Source of the DNA: Scandinavium lactucae
GTDB lineage: Bacteria > Pseudomonadota > Gammaproteobacteria > Enterobacterales > Enterobacteriaceae
NCBI RefSeq assembly: GCF_033843265.1
Contig: NZ_JAWXRD010000030.1
Location: 124,001 to 188,000 of the forward strand
DNA: 64,000 bases
Reading direction: 5' to 3'
The notes below the pieces were generated by a model that saw only the letters and a program-made list of their open reading frames with translations, was not told the origin of the DNA and did not search any database. The position numbers and the translations under genes are program-made. Within the stretch, counting starts at the first letter, position 1. Every line of letters begins with the position of its first letter. This document shows, piece after piece, positions 50,731 to 59,968 of the stretch.

Positions 50731-53575
50731 ACTCCCTGGATTTTCTCACCCGCGCGGCATACACCGCCAGCGTCTGCTTCAGCACGTCCAGCGTCACCGG
50801 TTTCGACAGGCAACTGTCCATCCCTGATTCGATACAACGCTGTTTCTCTTCTGCCAGCGCATTCGCGGTCACCCCCACCACCGGCAGCGTCAGGCCAAGC
50901 TGTCGAATTCGCTGGGTCAGGCGATAACCGTCCATGTTAGGCATGTTGACGTCGCTGAGCACGATATCAATGTGGTTCTTACTCAGCACGTTCAGCGCAT
51001 CCACGCCGTCGTTGGCGGTCTTACACTGATAACCCAACGATCCGAGCTGATCGGCCAACAGGCGGCGGTTGATAGGGTGATCGTCCACCACCAGAATCAT
51101 CATGTCGTCATTGGCGGCAGCGGTATTTTCTGCCGATGGCAGCGCACCGTGGTTATCGCTATTGTCGACTTCAATACTGTAGATGCGACCCAGTAATGCC
51201 AGCAATTCATGCGGCGAGGCGACGCTGTGAATCCACTCGCCCGGCACGCGCTCCAGCGGAATGCCGATATGGCGACGGCAGAAAATGACAGCCCCGCGTC
51301 CAGCCCACGGCTGCGTAAGCTCATCATCGGAAATGAGCATATCGTCTGCGTCCGGCGTTTGCCCTTCATAGCGCAGCACCTCCACGCCGTGTCGCGTCAG
51401 CAGCGATTCGATAAACTGTGCCAGCGACGCATTGCGTACCGCCAACCAGCAGCGCTTGCCCGCCAGCCCTTCAATGGTCGCAGGTGTCAGATTTTGCGCG
51501 CCATACAGCGGAATCCGGATCGTGAACTGGCTGCCCATCCCCGGCTCGGTCTCCACCGAAATGTCGCCGTCCATCATGCTGACCAGCTTCTCGCAGATAG
51601 CCAAGCCCAGCCCGGTTCCCTGGAAGTTACGCTGCACGCCCGTGCCCACCTGGAAGAACGGGTCAAACAGGCGAACCACTTCTTTGGCGGGGATCCCCAC
51701 GCCGGTATCGCGCACGGTGATGCTGAGATAGTTATCATCGCGACGCAGATGCAGAATGATGCAGCCAATATCGGTGAATTTGATGGCGTTGCTCAGTAGG
51801 TTAGAAATCACCTGCTGCAGACGCATCGGATCGCCCGACAGCTGCTGAGGTACATCGGGTTCGACGAAGCAATACAGTCCCAATTGCTTACGCACCACCA
51901 GCGGCAAATAGTTGGCGGTGATGTGGCTCATCACTTCTCGCGGGGAAAACTCACGCGGCTCAATTTTCAGCTGTTCAGATTCAATCTTCGAGAAATCGAG
52001 AATATCGCTGATGATTTTCAGCAGCAGGCTCGAGGAGTTATTCATCGCCGTCACCAGCCTGTCGACGCCCTTCGGCAGCTCTTTGGTCTGCAAGAGATCG
52101 AGGTTACCAATGATGCCGTACAGCGGGGTACGCAGCTCATGGCTCACGGTCGCCAGGAACATCGATTTCGACTGGCTCGCCTGCTCGGCGGCCTGCGCCA
52201 TGTCCTGCAACGACTCTTCCATCTTCACGCGCGAGGACACATCCACCAGCACGCAGATAGCCACGTTCTCGTTCCGGTAGCGGGAATGCACAAAGCTGAT
52301 TTGCAGATTAGTGTTGTTGCTGGTCAGCACATCGACGAAGTTGACCTGCTGGCCGCAGATTATTTGCGTTAAACGCTGTCGGTCTTCATGCGTCAGCATA
52401 TTCAGGTAGTTGTGCGCCAGTTCGTTACTCAGAATGTTGGTCCCATCCTGGGTACGCAGGATACAAATCCCGACCGGGGCGGAGGCGACGATCTTACGGT
52501 TAAACTGTTCGTGCTCTTCCAGACGCTGGGCATCCGCTTCCGCAGGTAGGAAGATGCGACGCTCGTACAAGCGCGCCATGGTAAACAGAGCTACGCCGCT
52601 GAGAATGTTTAGCAGCACCGCGTTAAGAATAAGCATCCGGATGCGTTCCAGCACCAGATCGACCGGCACGGAATAGACAATGCTCAAGGAGGACGGTGGC
52701 AGGCTTTTCTTCAGCACCAGCTCACGGAAACCCGAGGTATAGCCAAACCACGCGCGCTCCTGCATCCACTGCGGGTCAATCTTAAGTTTGTTTTCCCCGC
52801 CGGTGAGCGCAATTAACGGCTGCCCTGACTCGTCGAGAATGGTGACGCCCATCGGCATCGTGCCCGGCGTGAAGAAGTTCTCCATCCGCACGGTCTGCTC
52901 GATGCCCAACAACGCCTGCAGACGATTCGCCAGATACACCGGCGTCAGGGCATAAAAATACCCTACGCCCGGACGCGGCCCCTGGCTTATCCAGAACAGA
53001 TTGTTGCCGCGTTCATCCTGCGGTGCGTTGCGGTATTTCATGATCCGCTCGTGCAGGATTTTCAACGCCTGGTCGCGCTCCATCGGCATGTCGCGCAGGC
53101 CAAAGTTAGCCATGCACAGATTGTCGCTGCCGATCAGGAAAACCCGATTCAAATCGTAAGCCGCCGAGAAATTATCGCGCCAGTAGCGCATGAACCACGC
53201 CATCGACTCAAGCGAACCGCGCCAGGAATTGCTCAGCGCGCCGCAGTCGGAATCCTGGAACAGCGGCTCAAACTCCGGCACGTCGGTTTCGTCTCTCATC
53301 CCGCGTGAAGAAAGCACACCATTTTCTGCGGTCAACCGATTTTCAGCGATGTACTTCAGCTCTTTCATGACATCTGAGGTACGCTGAATATAACGCTGCG
53401 CCTGATCGTAGCTGAGATTAAACTCCTGACGGATCTCCGCTTCTTTGCTATGTAGCGCGTTGACGATGTAGAAAACGGACACAAAAGCGATAAGCAGCCA
53501 GAGCAACAGCGCCAGCGCCCGAAAAAGATAGCGAGAGACTTTCAGAGTCGTGCGAAAGGAGACAAGGTATTTCAA
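50729..53575 (-). CDS. rcsC: Rcs hybrid sensor kinase RcsC
   Basis: A 948-aa hybrid kinase: two N-terminal helices around a periplasmic domain, a PAS-like linker, an HisKA domain with phospho-His in FLATVSHELRTPLYG, HATPase with NLLSNAIKF and DTGVGI...GTGLGLAI, an ABL domain, and a C-terminal receiver with Asp in DIVLSDVNMPNMDG. The start is taken as a TTG at 53575 (peptide LKYLVSFRTT), which aligns with E. coli MKYLASFRTT and gives matching length (949); no in-frame ATG lies nearby. The ribosome-binding site is weak. Convergent with rcsB and downstream of gyrA. Confidence 0.95.
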   Translation of the reverse strand: MKYLVSFRTTLKVSRYLFRALALLLWLLIAFVSVFYIVNALHSKEAEIRQEFNLSYDQAQRYIQRTSDVMKELKYIAENRLTAENGVLSSRGMRDETDVPEFEPLFQDSDCGALSNSWRGSLESMAWFMRYWRDNFSAAYDLNRVFLIGSDNLCMANFGLRDMPMERDQALKILHERIMKYRNAPQDERGNNLFWISQGPRPGVGYFYALTPVYLANRLQALLGIEQTVRMENFFTPGTMPMGVTILDESGQPLIALTGGENKLKIDPQWMQERAWFGYTSGFRELVLKKSLPPSSLSIVYSVPVDLVLERIRMLILNAVLLNILSGVALFTMARLYERRIFLPAEADAQRLEEHEQFNRKIVASAPVGICILRTQDGTNILSNELAHNYLNMLTHEDRQRLTQIICGQQVNFVDVLTSNNTNLQISFVHSRYRNENVAICVLVDVSSRVKMEESLQDMAQAAEQASQSKSMFLATVSHELRTPLYGIIGNLDLLQTKELPKGVDRLVTAMNNSSSLLLKIISDILDFSKIESEQLKIEPREFSPREVMSHITANYLPLVVRKQLGLYCFVEPDVPQQLSGDPMRLQQVISNLLSNAIKFTDIGCIILHLRRDDNYLSITVRDTGVGIPAKEVVRLFDPFFQVGTGVQRNFQGTGLGLAICEKLVSMMDGDISVETEPGMGSQFTIRIPLYGAQNLTPATIEGLAGKRCWLAVRNASLAQFIESLLTRHGVEVLRYEGQTPDADDMLISDDELTQPWAGRGAVIFCRRHIGIPLERVPGEWIHSVASPHELLALLGRIYSIEVDNSDNHGALPSAENTAAANDDMMILVVDDHPINRRLLADQLGSLGYQCKTANDGVDALNVLSKNHIDIVLSDVNMPNMDGYRLTQRIRQLGLTLPVVGVTANALAEEKQRCIESGMDSCLSKPVTLDVLKQTLAVYAARVRKSRE

Positions 53576-53646
53576 CGTTTGGCCGTGTGCGTGCAAAAAG
53601 ATGGGATTAAGGTAGCGGTAAATCACCACACCCGCAATATTCAAAC

Positions 53647-53674
53647 AAAAAGGGCCAGTTTTCACTGGCCCTTT
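53647..53674 (-). terminator. Rho-independent terminator of gyrA
   Basis: AAAAAGGGCCAGT TTTC ACTGGCCCTTT hairpin 32 bp beyond the gyrA stop, between gyrA and rcsC. Confidence 0.9.
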
Positions 53675-53705
53675 CACGATAACGTCAGGCGATTAATTCA
53701 GACGA

Positions 53706-56354
53706 TTACTCGTCTGCATCATCGGCTGCGTCATCGGCAACATCGTCGTCAGACTCAGTTTCTGCGGCGATTTCATCTTCGCCTTCTGCGACGCTACCGT
53801 CGATAGCATCCAGCTCTTCTTCGTCAACCGGTTCAGCCACACGCTGCAGGCCCACTACATTTTCATCATCCGCAGTACGGATAAGGATAACGCCCTGGGT
53901 GTTACGACCGACCACGCTGACTTCCGACACACGGGTACGCACCAGCGTGCCGGCATCGGTGATCATCATAATCTGGTCGCTGTCCACAACCTGCACCGCG
54001 CCGACCACAGAACCGTTACGTTCGGTCACTTTGATCGAGATAACGCCCTGCGTGCCGCGTGACTTGGTTGGATATTCGGTTTCAGCCGTACGCTTCCCGT
54101 AGCCGTTCTGGGTCACGGTCAGAACCGCACCTTCACCGCGTGGGATAATAAGTGAAACAACCTTATCTTCACCCGCCAGCTTAATGCCGCGAACACCCGT
54201 TGCCGTACGGCCCATGGCACGCACTGCACTCTCTTTAAAGCGCACCACTTTACCGGCGGCAGAGAACAGCATCGCGTCATCGTTACCGTTGGTCAGGTCA
54301 ACGCCAATCAGTTCATCGTCTTCTTTCAGGTTCACCGCGATGATCCCGGCAGAACGTGGACGGCTGAACTCAGTCAGCGCCGTTTTCTTAACGGTACCGC
54401 TGGCGGTCGCCATGAAGACGTTAACGCCCTCTTCGTATTCACGCACCGGCAGAATGGCGGTAATACGTTCGTTCGCTTCCAGCGGCAGCAGGTTGACGAT
54501 TGGACGTCCACGCGCACCACGACTTGCTTCTGGCAGCTGATAAACCTTCATCCAGTACAGACGACCGCGGCTGGAGAACATCAGGATCGTGTCATGGGTG
54601 TTGGCCACCAGCAGGCGGTCGATAAAGTCTTCTTCTTTAATACGGGCAGCCGATTTACCTTTGCCGCCACGGCGCTGAGCTTCGTAATCGGTCAGCGGCT
54701 GGTATTTCACGTAGCCCTGGTGAGACAGGGTCACCACAACGTCTTCCTGATTGATCAGGTCTTCGATGTTGATGTCTGCGGTATTGGCAGTGATTTCGGT
54801 ACGACGTGCGTCGCCGAACTGCTCGCGAACGAGTTCCAGTTCTTCACGAATCACTTCCATCAGACGGTCAGCGCTGCCCAGAATGTGCAACAGCTCAGCA
54901 ATCTGCTCCAGCAGCTCTTTGTACTCGTCGAGCAGTTTTTCGTGCTCAAGGCCGGTCAGCTTCTGCAAACGCAGATCCAGAATCGCCTGAGCCTGCTGTT
55001 CAGTCAGGAAGTATTTCCCGTCGTGAATACCGTACTGCGGCTCCAGCCACTCAGGACGCGCGGCGTCATCGCCTGCACGTTCCAGCATCGCGGAAACGTT
55101 GCCGAGATCCCATGAACGGGCGATCAGGCCTGCTTTCGCTTCGGCAGGCGTTGGCGCACGACGGATCAGTTCGATAATCGGATCGATGTTCGCCAGCGCA
55201 ATTGCCAGTGCTTCAAGGATGTGCGCCCGATCGCGGGCTTTACGCAGTTCGAAGATAGTACGACGCGTCACGACTTCGCGGCGGTGACGCACGAACGCAG
55301 AAAGAATGTCTTTCAGGTTCATGATCTTCGGCTGGCCATGGTGCAGAGCAACCATGTTGATACCGAAAGAGGTCTGCAGCTGAGTCTGGGAGTAGAGGTT
55401 GTTCAGCACCACTTCACCCACCGCATCGCGTTTGATTTCAATCACGATGCGCATCCCGTCTTTATCAGACTCGTCACGCAGCGCGCTGATACCTTCCACG
55501 CGTTTCTCTTTCACCAGCTCGGCGATTTTCTCGATCAGGCGCGCTTTGTTCACCTGATACGGAATTTCGTGGACGATGATGGTTTCACGACCGGTTTTCG
55601 CATCGGCTTCGACTTCCGCACGGGCGCGAATGTAGATTTTACCGCGACCGGTACGATAGGCTTCTTCAATGCCGCGACGGCCGTTGATGATAGCAGCGGT
55701 CGGGAAGTCTGGGCCCGGAATGTGTTCCATCAGCCCTTCTACAGTGATGTCTTCATCATCAATGTACGCCAGGCAGCCGTTAATGACTTCGGTGATGTTA
55801 TGTGGCGGAATGTTCGTCGCCATGCCGACCGCAATACCCGACGAACCGTTAACCAGCAGGTTCGGGATCTTGGTTGGCATAACGTCTGGAATACGTTCGG
55901 TGCCGTCGTAGTTATCGACGAAATCAACGGTGTCTTTTTCCAGGTCGGCCATCAGTTCATGGGCGATTTTCGACATACGGATTTCCGTATAACGCATCGC
56001 TGCGGCGGAGTCGCCGTCTACTGAACCGAAGTTACCTTGGCCGTCGACCAGCATGTAACGCAGGGAGAATGGTTGCGCCATACGGACGATGGTGTCGTAC
56101 ACGGCGGTATCACCATGAGGGTGGTATTTACCGATGACGTCACCCACGACGCGGGCAGATTTTTTGTAGGCTTTATTCCAGTCATTGCCCAATACATTCA
56201 TGGCGTAAAGTACGCGACGGTGTACCGGCTTGAGTCCATCTCGGACATCTGGCAGTGCACGGCCGACAATAACCGACATCGCGTAATCCAGATACGAGCT
56301 CTTTAGCTCTTCCTCAATGTTGACCGGTGTAATTTCTCTCGCAAGGTCGCTCAT
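53706..56354 (-). CDS. gyrA: DNA gyrase subunit A
   Basis: An 882-aa type II topoisomerase subunit. The catalytic Tyr122 is in AAMRYTEIR; the winged-helix and tower domains precede a C-terminal six-bladed pinwheel with the GyrA box QRRGGKG. The quinolone-resistance region reads HPHGDTAVYD: residue 83 is Thr (codon ACC), where E. coli has Ser, and residue 87 is Asp. The acidic C-terminal tail (DDDVADDAADDADE) is longer than in E. coli (875 aa). Divergent from ubiG across 158 bp, as in E. coli. Confidence 0.98.
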   Translation of the reverse strand: MSDLAREITPVNIEEELKSSYLDYAMSVIVGRALPDVRDGLKPVHRRVLYAMNVLGNDWNKAYKKSARVVGDVIGKYHPHGDTAVYDTIVRMAQPFSLRYMLVDGQGNFGSVDGDSAAAMRYTEIRMSKIAHELMADLEKDTVDFVDNYDGTERIPDVMPTKIPNLLVNGSSGIAVGMATNIPPHNITEVINGCLAYIDDEDITVEGLMEHIPGPDFPTAAIINGRRGIEEAYRTGRGKIYIRARAEVEADAKTGRETIIVHEIPYQVNKARLIEKIAELVKEKRVEGISALRDESDKDGMRIVIEIKRDAVGEVVLNNLYSQTQLQTSFGINMVALHHGQPKIMNLKDILSAFVRHRREVVTRRTIFELRKARDRAHILEALAIALANIDPIIELIRRAPTPAEAKAGLIARSWDLGNVSAMLERAGDDAARPEWLEPQYGIHDGKYFLTEQQAQAILDLRLQKLTGLEHEKLLDEYKELLEQIAELLHILGSADRLMEVIREELELVREQFGDARRTEITANTADINIEDLINQEDVVVTLSHQGYVKYQPLTDYEAQRRGGKGKSAARIKEEDFIDRLLVANTHDTILMFSSRGRLYWMKVYQLPEASRGARGRPIVNLLPLEANERITAILPVREYEEGVNVFMATASGTVKKTALTEFSRPRSAGIIAVNLKEDDELIGVDLTNGNDDAMLFSAAGKVVRFKESAVRAMGRTATGVRGIKLAGEDKVVSLIIPRGEGAVLTVTQNGYGKRTAETEYPTKSRGTQGVISIKVTERNGSVVGAVQVVDSDQIMMITDAGTLVRTRVSEVSVVGRNTQGVILIRTADDENVVGLQRVAEPVDEEELDAIDGSVAEGEDEIAAETESDDDVADDAADDADE

Positions 56355-56512
56355 CTAACCGCTATCCCTCTACTGTTTCCCGGATTCAAAGGTCGCAAAT
56401 TATAACACAGCCGACGTGATTGAGGTAAACCTATAGTACCTGCTCGGCGCTTTATTCGCGCCGGGGTGCTGATATACTCACAGGCCTGATGAAAAAAGGA
56501 GTCAATGCGCCC

Positions 56513-57238
56513 ATGAATGCCGAAAAACCGCCGGTGGCTAACGTCGATCACGACGAAATCGCGAAATTCGAAGCTGTCGCCTCACGCTGGTGGGACCTGG
56601 AAGGAGAATTTAAACCGCTGCACCGTATCAACCCGCTGCGTTTAGGCTACATCGCCAACCGTTCCGACGGCCTGTTTGGTAAGAAAGTGCTCGACGTCGG
56701 CTGCGGCGGCGGGATCCTCGCCGAAAGCATGGCGCGTGAAGGGGCTAACGTTACCGGGTTGGATATGGGCTTTGAGCCTTTACAAGTGGCGCGCCTGCAC
56801 GCCCTGGAGACCGGGATTCAGGTCGATTACGTCCAGGAAACCGTGGAAGACCACGCGGCGAAACACGCGCAGCAGTACGATGTCGTTACCTGCATGGAAA
56901 TGCTCGAGCACGTTCCCGACCCACAGTCGGTGGTCAACGCCTGTGCGAAGCTGGTGAAACCGGGCGGTCAGGTGTTCTTCTCAACCATCAACCGGAACGG
57001 CAAAGCGTGGCTGATGGCGGTGGTGGGCGCGGAATATGTGCTGAAAATGGTGCCCAAAGGCACGCACGACGTGAAGAAATTCATCAAGCCCGCCGAACTG
57101 CTGGGCTGGGTCGATCAAACCTGTCTCCAGGAGCGCCACATCACCGGCCTGCACTACAATCCGGTCACTAACCATTTCAAACTCGCGCCGGGCGTTGATG
57201 TTAACTACATGTTGCATACAACGGCAAAAAACGTCTAA
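56513..57238 (+). CDS. ubiG: Ubiquinone biosynthesis O-methyltransferase
   Basis: A 241-aa SAM-dependent methyltransferase that performs both O-methylations in ubiquinone synthesis. SAM motif I is VLDVGCGGGILAE; motif II/III region DVVTCMEMLEHVPDP; the membrane-association stretch is near GKAWLMAVVGAEYVLKMVPKGTHDVKKF. I start at the ATG at 56513 (MNAEKPP), matching the E. coli N-terminus, rather than 8 codons upstream. Full-length match to E. coli UbiG (240 aa). Confidence 0.96.
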   Translation: MNAEKPPVANVDHDEIAKFEAVASRWWDLEGEFKPLHRINPLRLGYIANRSDGLFGKKVLDVGCGGGILAESMAREGANVTGLDMGFEPLQVARLHALETGIQVDYVQETVEDHAAKHAQQYDVVTCMEMLEHVPDPQSVVNACAKLVKPGGQVFFSTINRNGKAWLMAVVGAEYVLKMVPKGTHDVKKFIKPAELLGWVDQTCLQERHITGLHYNPVTNHFKLAPGVDVNYMLHTTAKNV

Positions 57239-57457
57239 CGTCATAGCTTATTCTTATAAAGTTTGCGCAGCATTGCGTTGCGCAAATCACCTTCCCGTTG
57301 AAGAAATCAGCACTCGATCAAATTTTCATTTTTTTTATTCGAATATTGACAATCTCGCCAGGCCTTACAAACCGTGGACTTAGCCTACGCTACCCTTTTG
57401 CAACCTTAAATTAACGTCAAAATCAACTCTTGTACTCAAATGAATCCTTACTAGAAT

Positions 57458-57505
57458 ACTCACCATATAGCGTTTCACTTATCGCACAACCCCTATATAT
57501 AGTAT
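57458..57505 (+). promoter_or_regulatory. Paired NrdR boxes upstream of nrdA
   Basis: Two NrdR-type palindromes, ACTCACCATATAGCGT (57458-57473) and CCCCTATATATAGT (57490-57503), are spaced 32 bp, about three helical turns, as is typical. NrdR represses ribonucleotide reductase genes when dATP is plentiful. Confidence 0.75.
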
Positions 57506-57544
57506 TTATCCACAGAGTTAGTCACAACGACGTTCTGTGGATAA
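57506..57544 (+). promoter_or_regulatory. Inverted pair of DnaA boxes in the nrdA leader
   Basis: TTATCCACA (57506-57514) and its inverted copy TGTGGATAA (57536-57544) are both perfect consensus DnaA boxes. DnaA-ATP is known to control nrdAB in E. coli. Confidence 0.85.
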
Positions 57545-57584
57545 ATGGGGGATATTTTTCTTTTCACGGACAGGTACAACTCAC

Positions 57585-59870
57585 ATGAATCAGAGTCTGA
57601 TGGTGACTAAGCGTGATGGCGGGACTGAGAAAATCAATCTCGATAAAATTCATCGCGTGCTGGACTGGGCAGCCGAAGGGCTGAACAACGTTTCCATTTC
57701 TCAGGTTGAACTGCGCTCTCATATCCAGTTCTACGACGGCATCAAAACCTCTGATATCCACGAGACCATCATCAAGGCTGCCGCCGATTTAATCTCTCGC
57801 GAGGCACCTGATTACCAGTATCTGGCTGCACGCCTGGCGATTTTCCATCTGCGTAAGAAAGCGTATGGCCAGTTTGAGCCACCGGCGCTGTACAACCACG
57901 TTGTGAACATGGTTGAGCTGGGTAAATACGACAGTCATCTGCTGGAAGACTACACGGAAGAAGAGTTCAAGCAGATGGACGGTTTTATCGACCACTGGCG
58001 CGACATGAACTTCTCTTATGCCGCGGTAAAACAGCTGGAAGGTAAATACCTGGTTCAGAACCGCGTCACGGGCGAAATCTACGAGAGCGCCCAGTTCCTG
58101 TACATTCTGGTTGCCGCGTGCTTGTTCTCTAACTATCCGCGTGAAACCCGTCTGGATTACGTGAAGCGTTTTTATGACGCGGTATCGACCTTCAAGATTT
58201 CACTGCCGACGCCAATTATGTCCGGCGTGCGTACCCCGACCCGTCAGTTCAGCTCCTGCGTACTGATTGAGTGTGGCGACAGCCTCGACTCCATCAATGC
58301 CACCTCCAGCGCTATCGTGAAATACGTTTCCCAGCGCGCCGGGATCGGTATCAACGCCGGTCGCATCCGTGCGCTGGGTAGCCCAATCCGTGGCGGGGAA
58401 GCGTTCCACACCGGCTGTATCCCGTTCTACAAGCACTTCCAGACCGCGGTGAAATCCTGCTCTCAGGGTGGCGTTCGTGGCGGCGCGGCGACCCTGTTCT
58501 ATCCGATGTGGCATCTGGAAGTCGAAAGCCTGCTGGTGCTGAAAAACAACCGTGGGACCGAAGCGAACCGCGTGCGTCATATGGACTACGGCGTTCAGAT
58601 CAACAAACTGATGTACACCCGTCTGCTGAAAGGTGAAGACATCACCCTGTTCAGCCCGTCCGATGTGCCGGGCCTGTACGACGCGTTCTTCGCCGATCAG
58701 GACGAGTTTGAGCGTCTGTACGTGAAATACGAAAAAGACGACAGCATCCGTAAGCAGCGCATTAAAGCGGTTGAACTGTTCTCGCTGGTGATGCAGGAAC
58801 GTGCCTCTACTGGCCGGATCTACATCCAGAACGTTGACCACTGCAACACCCACAGCCCGTTCGATCCGGTTGTGGCTCCGGTGCGCCAATCTAACCTGTG
58901 TCTGGAAATCGCGCTGCCGACCAAACCGCTGGACGACGTTAACGACGAAAACGGTGAAATTGCCCTGTGTACGCTGTCAGCGTTCAACCTCGGTGCTATC
59001 GACAGCCTCGATGACCTGGAAGAGCTGGCTATCCTCGCGGTACGTGCCCTGGATGCCCTGCTCGATTATCAGGATTACCCAATTCTGGCAGCCAAACGTG
59101 GCGCAATGGGCCGTCGTACCCTGGGTATTGGGGTGATTAACTTTGCTTACTATCTGGCGAAGAACGGCAAGCGTTACTCCGACGGCAGCGGCAACAACCT
59201 GACCCACAAAACGTTTGAAGCCATTCAGTACTACCTGCTGAAAGCCTCTAACGAGCTGGCGAAAGAGCAAGGCGCGTGCCCGTGGTTCAACGAAACCACC
59301 TACGCGAAAGGCGTGCTGCCAATCGACACCTATAAGAAAGACCTGGATGCGATTGTTAACGAGCCGCTGCATTACGACTGGGAAGGTCTGCGTGAATCTA
59401 TCAAGACTCATGGCCTGCGTAACTCCACGCTGTCTGCCCTGATGCCGTCTGAGACCTCATCGCAGATCTCAAACGCCACCAACGGCATTGAGCCGCCGCG
59501 CGGTCACGTGAGCATCAAAGCGTCGAAAGACGGGATCCTGCGCCAGGTGGTGCCGGACTACGAAAAACTGCAGAACAGCTACGAGCTGCTGTGGGAAATG
59601 CCGAATAACGACGGCTACCTGCAATTGGTGGGGATCATGCAGAAGTTTATCGACCAGTCGATTTCTTCGAACACCAACTATGACCCGACGCGCTTCCCGT
59701 CAGGTAAAGTGCCGATGCAGCAACTGCTCAAAGACTTGCTCACCGCCTATAAATTTGGCGTGAAAACCCTGTACTATCACAACACCCGTGATGGCGCAGA
59801 AGATGCGCAGGACGACATGGCCCCGTCCATTCAGGACGACGGCTGCGAAAGCGGCGCATGTAAAATCTAA
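57585..59870 (+). CDS. nrdA: Class Ia ribonucleoside-diphosphate reductase alpha subunit
   Basis: A 761-aa catalytic subunit reducing NDPs to dNDPs. An N-terminal ATP cone (MVTKRDGGTEKINLDKIHRV) is the overall-activity site. Active cysteines are visible in SSCVLIECGD (C225), SNLCLE (C439) and ALCTLSAF (C462), and the redox pair in the tail CESGACKI. I start at the ATG at 57585, matching E. coli (761 aa); a longer frame would run through the DnaA boxes. nrdB follows after a REP element. Confidence 0.98.
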   Translation: MNQSLMVTKRDGGTEKINLDKIHRVLDWAAEGLNNVSISQVELRSHIQFYDGIKTSDIHETIIKAAADLISREAPDYQYLAARLAIFHLRKKAYGQFEPPALYNHVVNMVELGKYDSHLLEDYTEEEFKQMDGFIDHWRDMNFSYAAVKQLEGKYLVQNRVTGEIYESAQFLYILVAACLFSNYPRETRLDYVKRFYDAVSTFKISLPTPIMSGVRTPTRQFSSCVLIECGDSLDSINATSSAIVKYVSQRAGIGINAGRIRALGSPIRGGEAFHTGCIPFYKHFQTAVKSCSQGGVRGGAATLFYPMWHLEVESLLVLKNNRGTEANRVRHMDYGVQINKLMYTRLLKGEDITLFSPSDVPGLYDAFFADQDEFERLYVKYEKDDSIRKQRIKAVELFSLVMQERASTGRIYIQNVDHCNTHSPFDPVVAPVRQSNLCLEIALPTKPLDDVNDENGEIALCTLSAFNLGAIDSLDDLEELAILAVRALDALLDYQDYPILAAKRGAMGRRTLGIGVINFAYYLAKNGKRYSDGSGNNLTHKTFEAIQYYLLKASNELAKEQGACPWFNETTYAKGVLPIDTYKKDLDAIVNEPLHYDWEGLRESIKTHGLRNSTLSALMPSETSSQISNATNGIEPPRGHVSIKASKDGILRQVVPDYEKLQNSYELLWEMPNNDGYLQLVGIMQKFIDQSISSNTNYDPTRFPSGKVPMQQLLKDLLTAYKFGVKTLYYHNTRDGAEDAQDDMAPSIQDDGCESGACKI

Positions 59871-59877
59871 GCTAGTT

Positions 59878-59943
59878 GCCGGGTGGCGCTCTGCTTACCC
59901 GGCCTACGATTTTGTAGGCCCGGCCACGAACATGCCGCCGGGC
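59878..59943. repeat. REP element between nrdA and nrdB
   Basis: Begins GCCGGGTGGCGCTCTGC and ends GCCGCCGGGC with arms CCGGCCTAC and GTAGGCCCGG. It lies inside the nrdAB operon gap and could stabilise the upstream mRNA end. Confidence 0.85.
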
Positions 59944-59968
59944 AATAAAATCTCAACAGGACACATTC

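Larger units (their letters stand above)
57239..57584. other. 346-bp ubiG-nrdA intergenic region
   Basis: AT-rich control region of nrdAB. No gene is seen. It holds paired NrdR boxes and an inverted pair of perfect DnaA boxes, listed separately. Confidence 0.8.

Noticed and set aside
53576..53677. 34-codon N-terminal extension of RcsC
   Set aside because: It reads through the gyrA terminator hairpin; the TTG at 53575 aligns with the known RcsC start.
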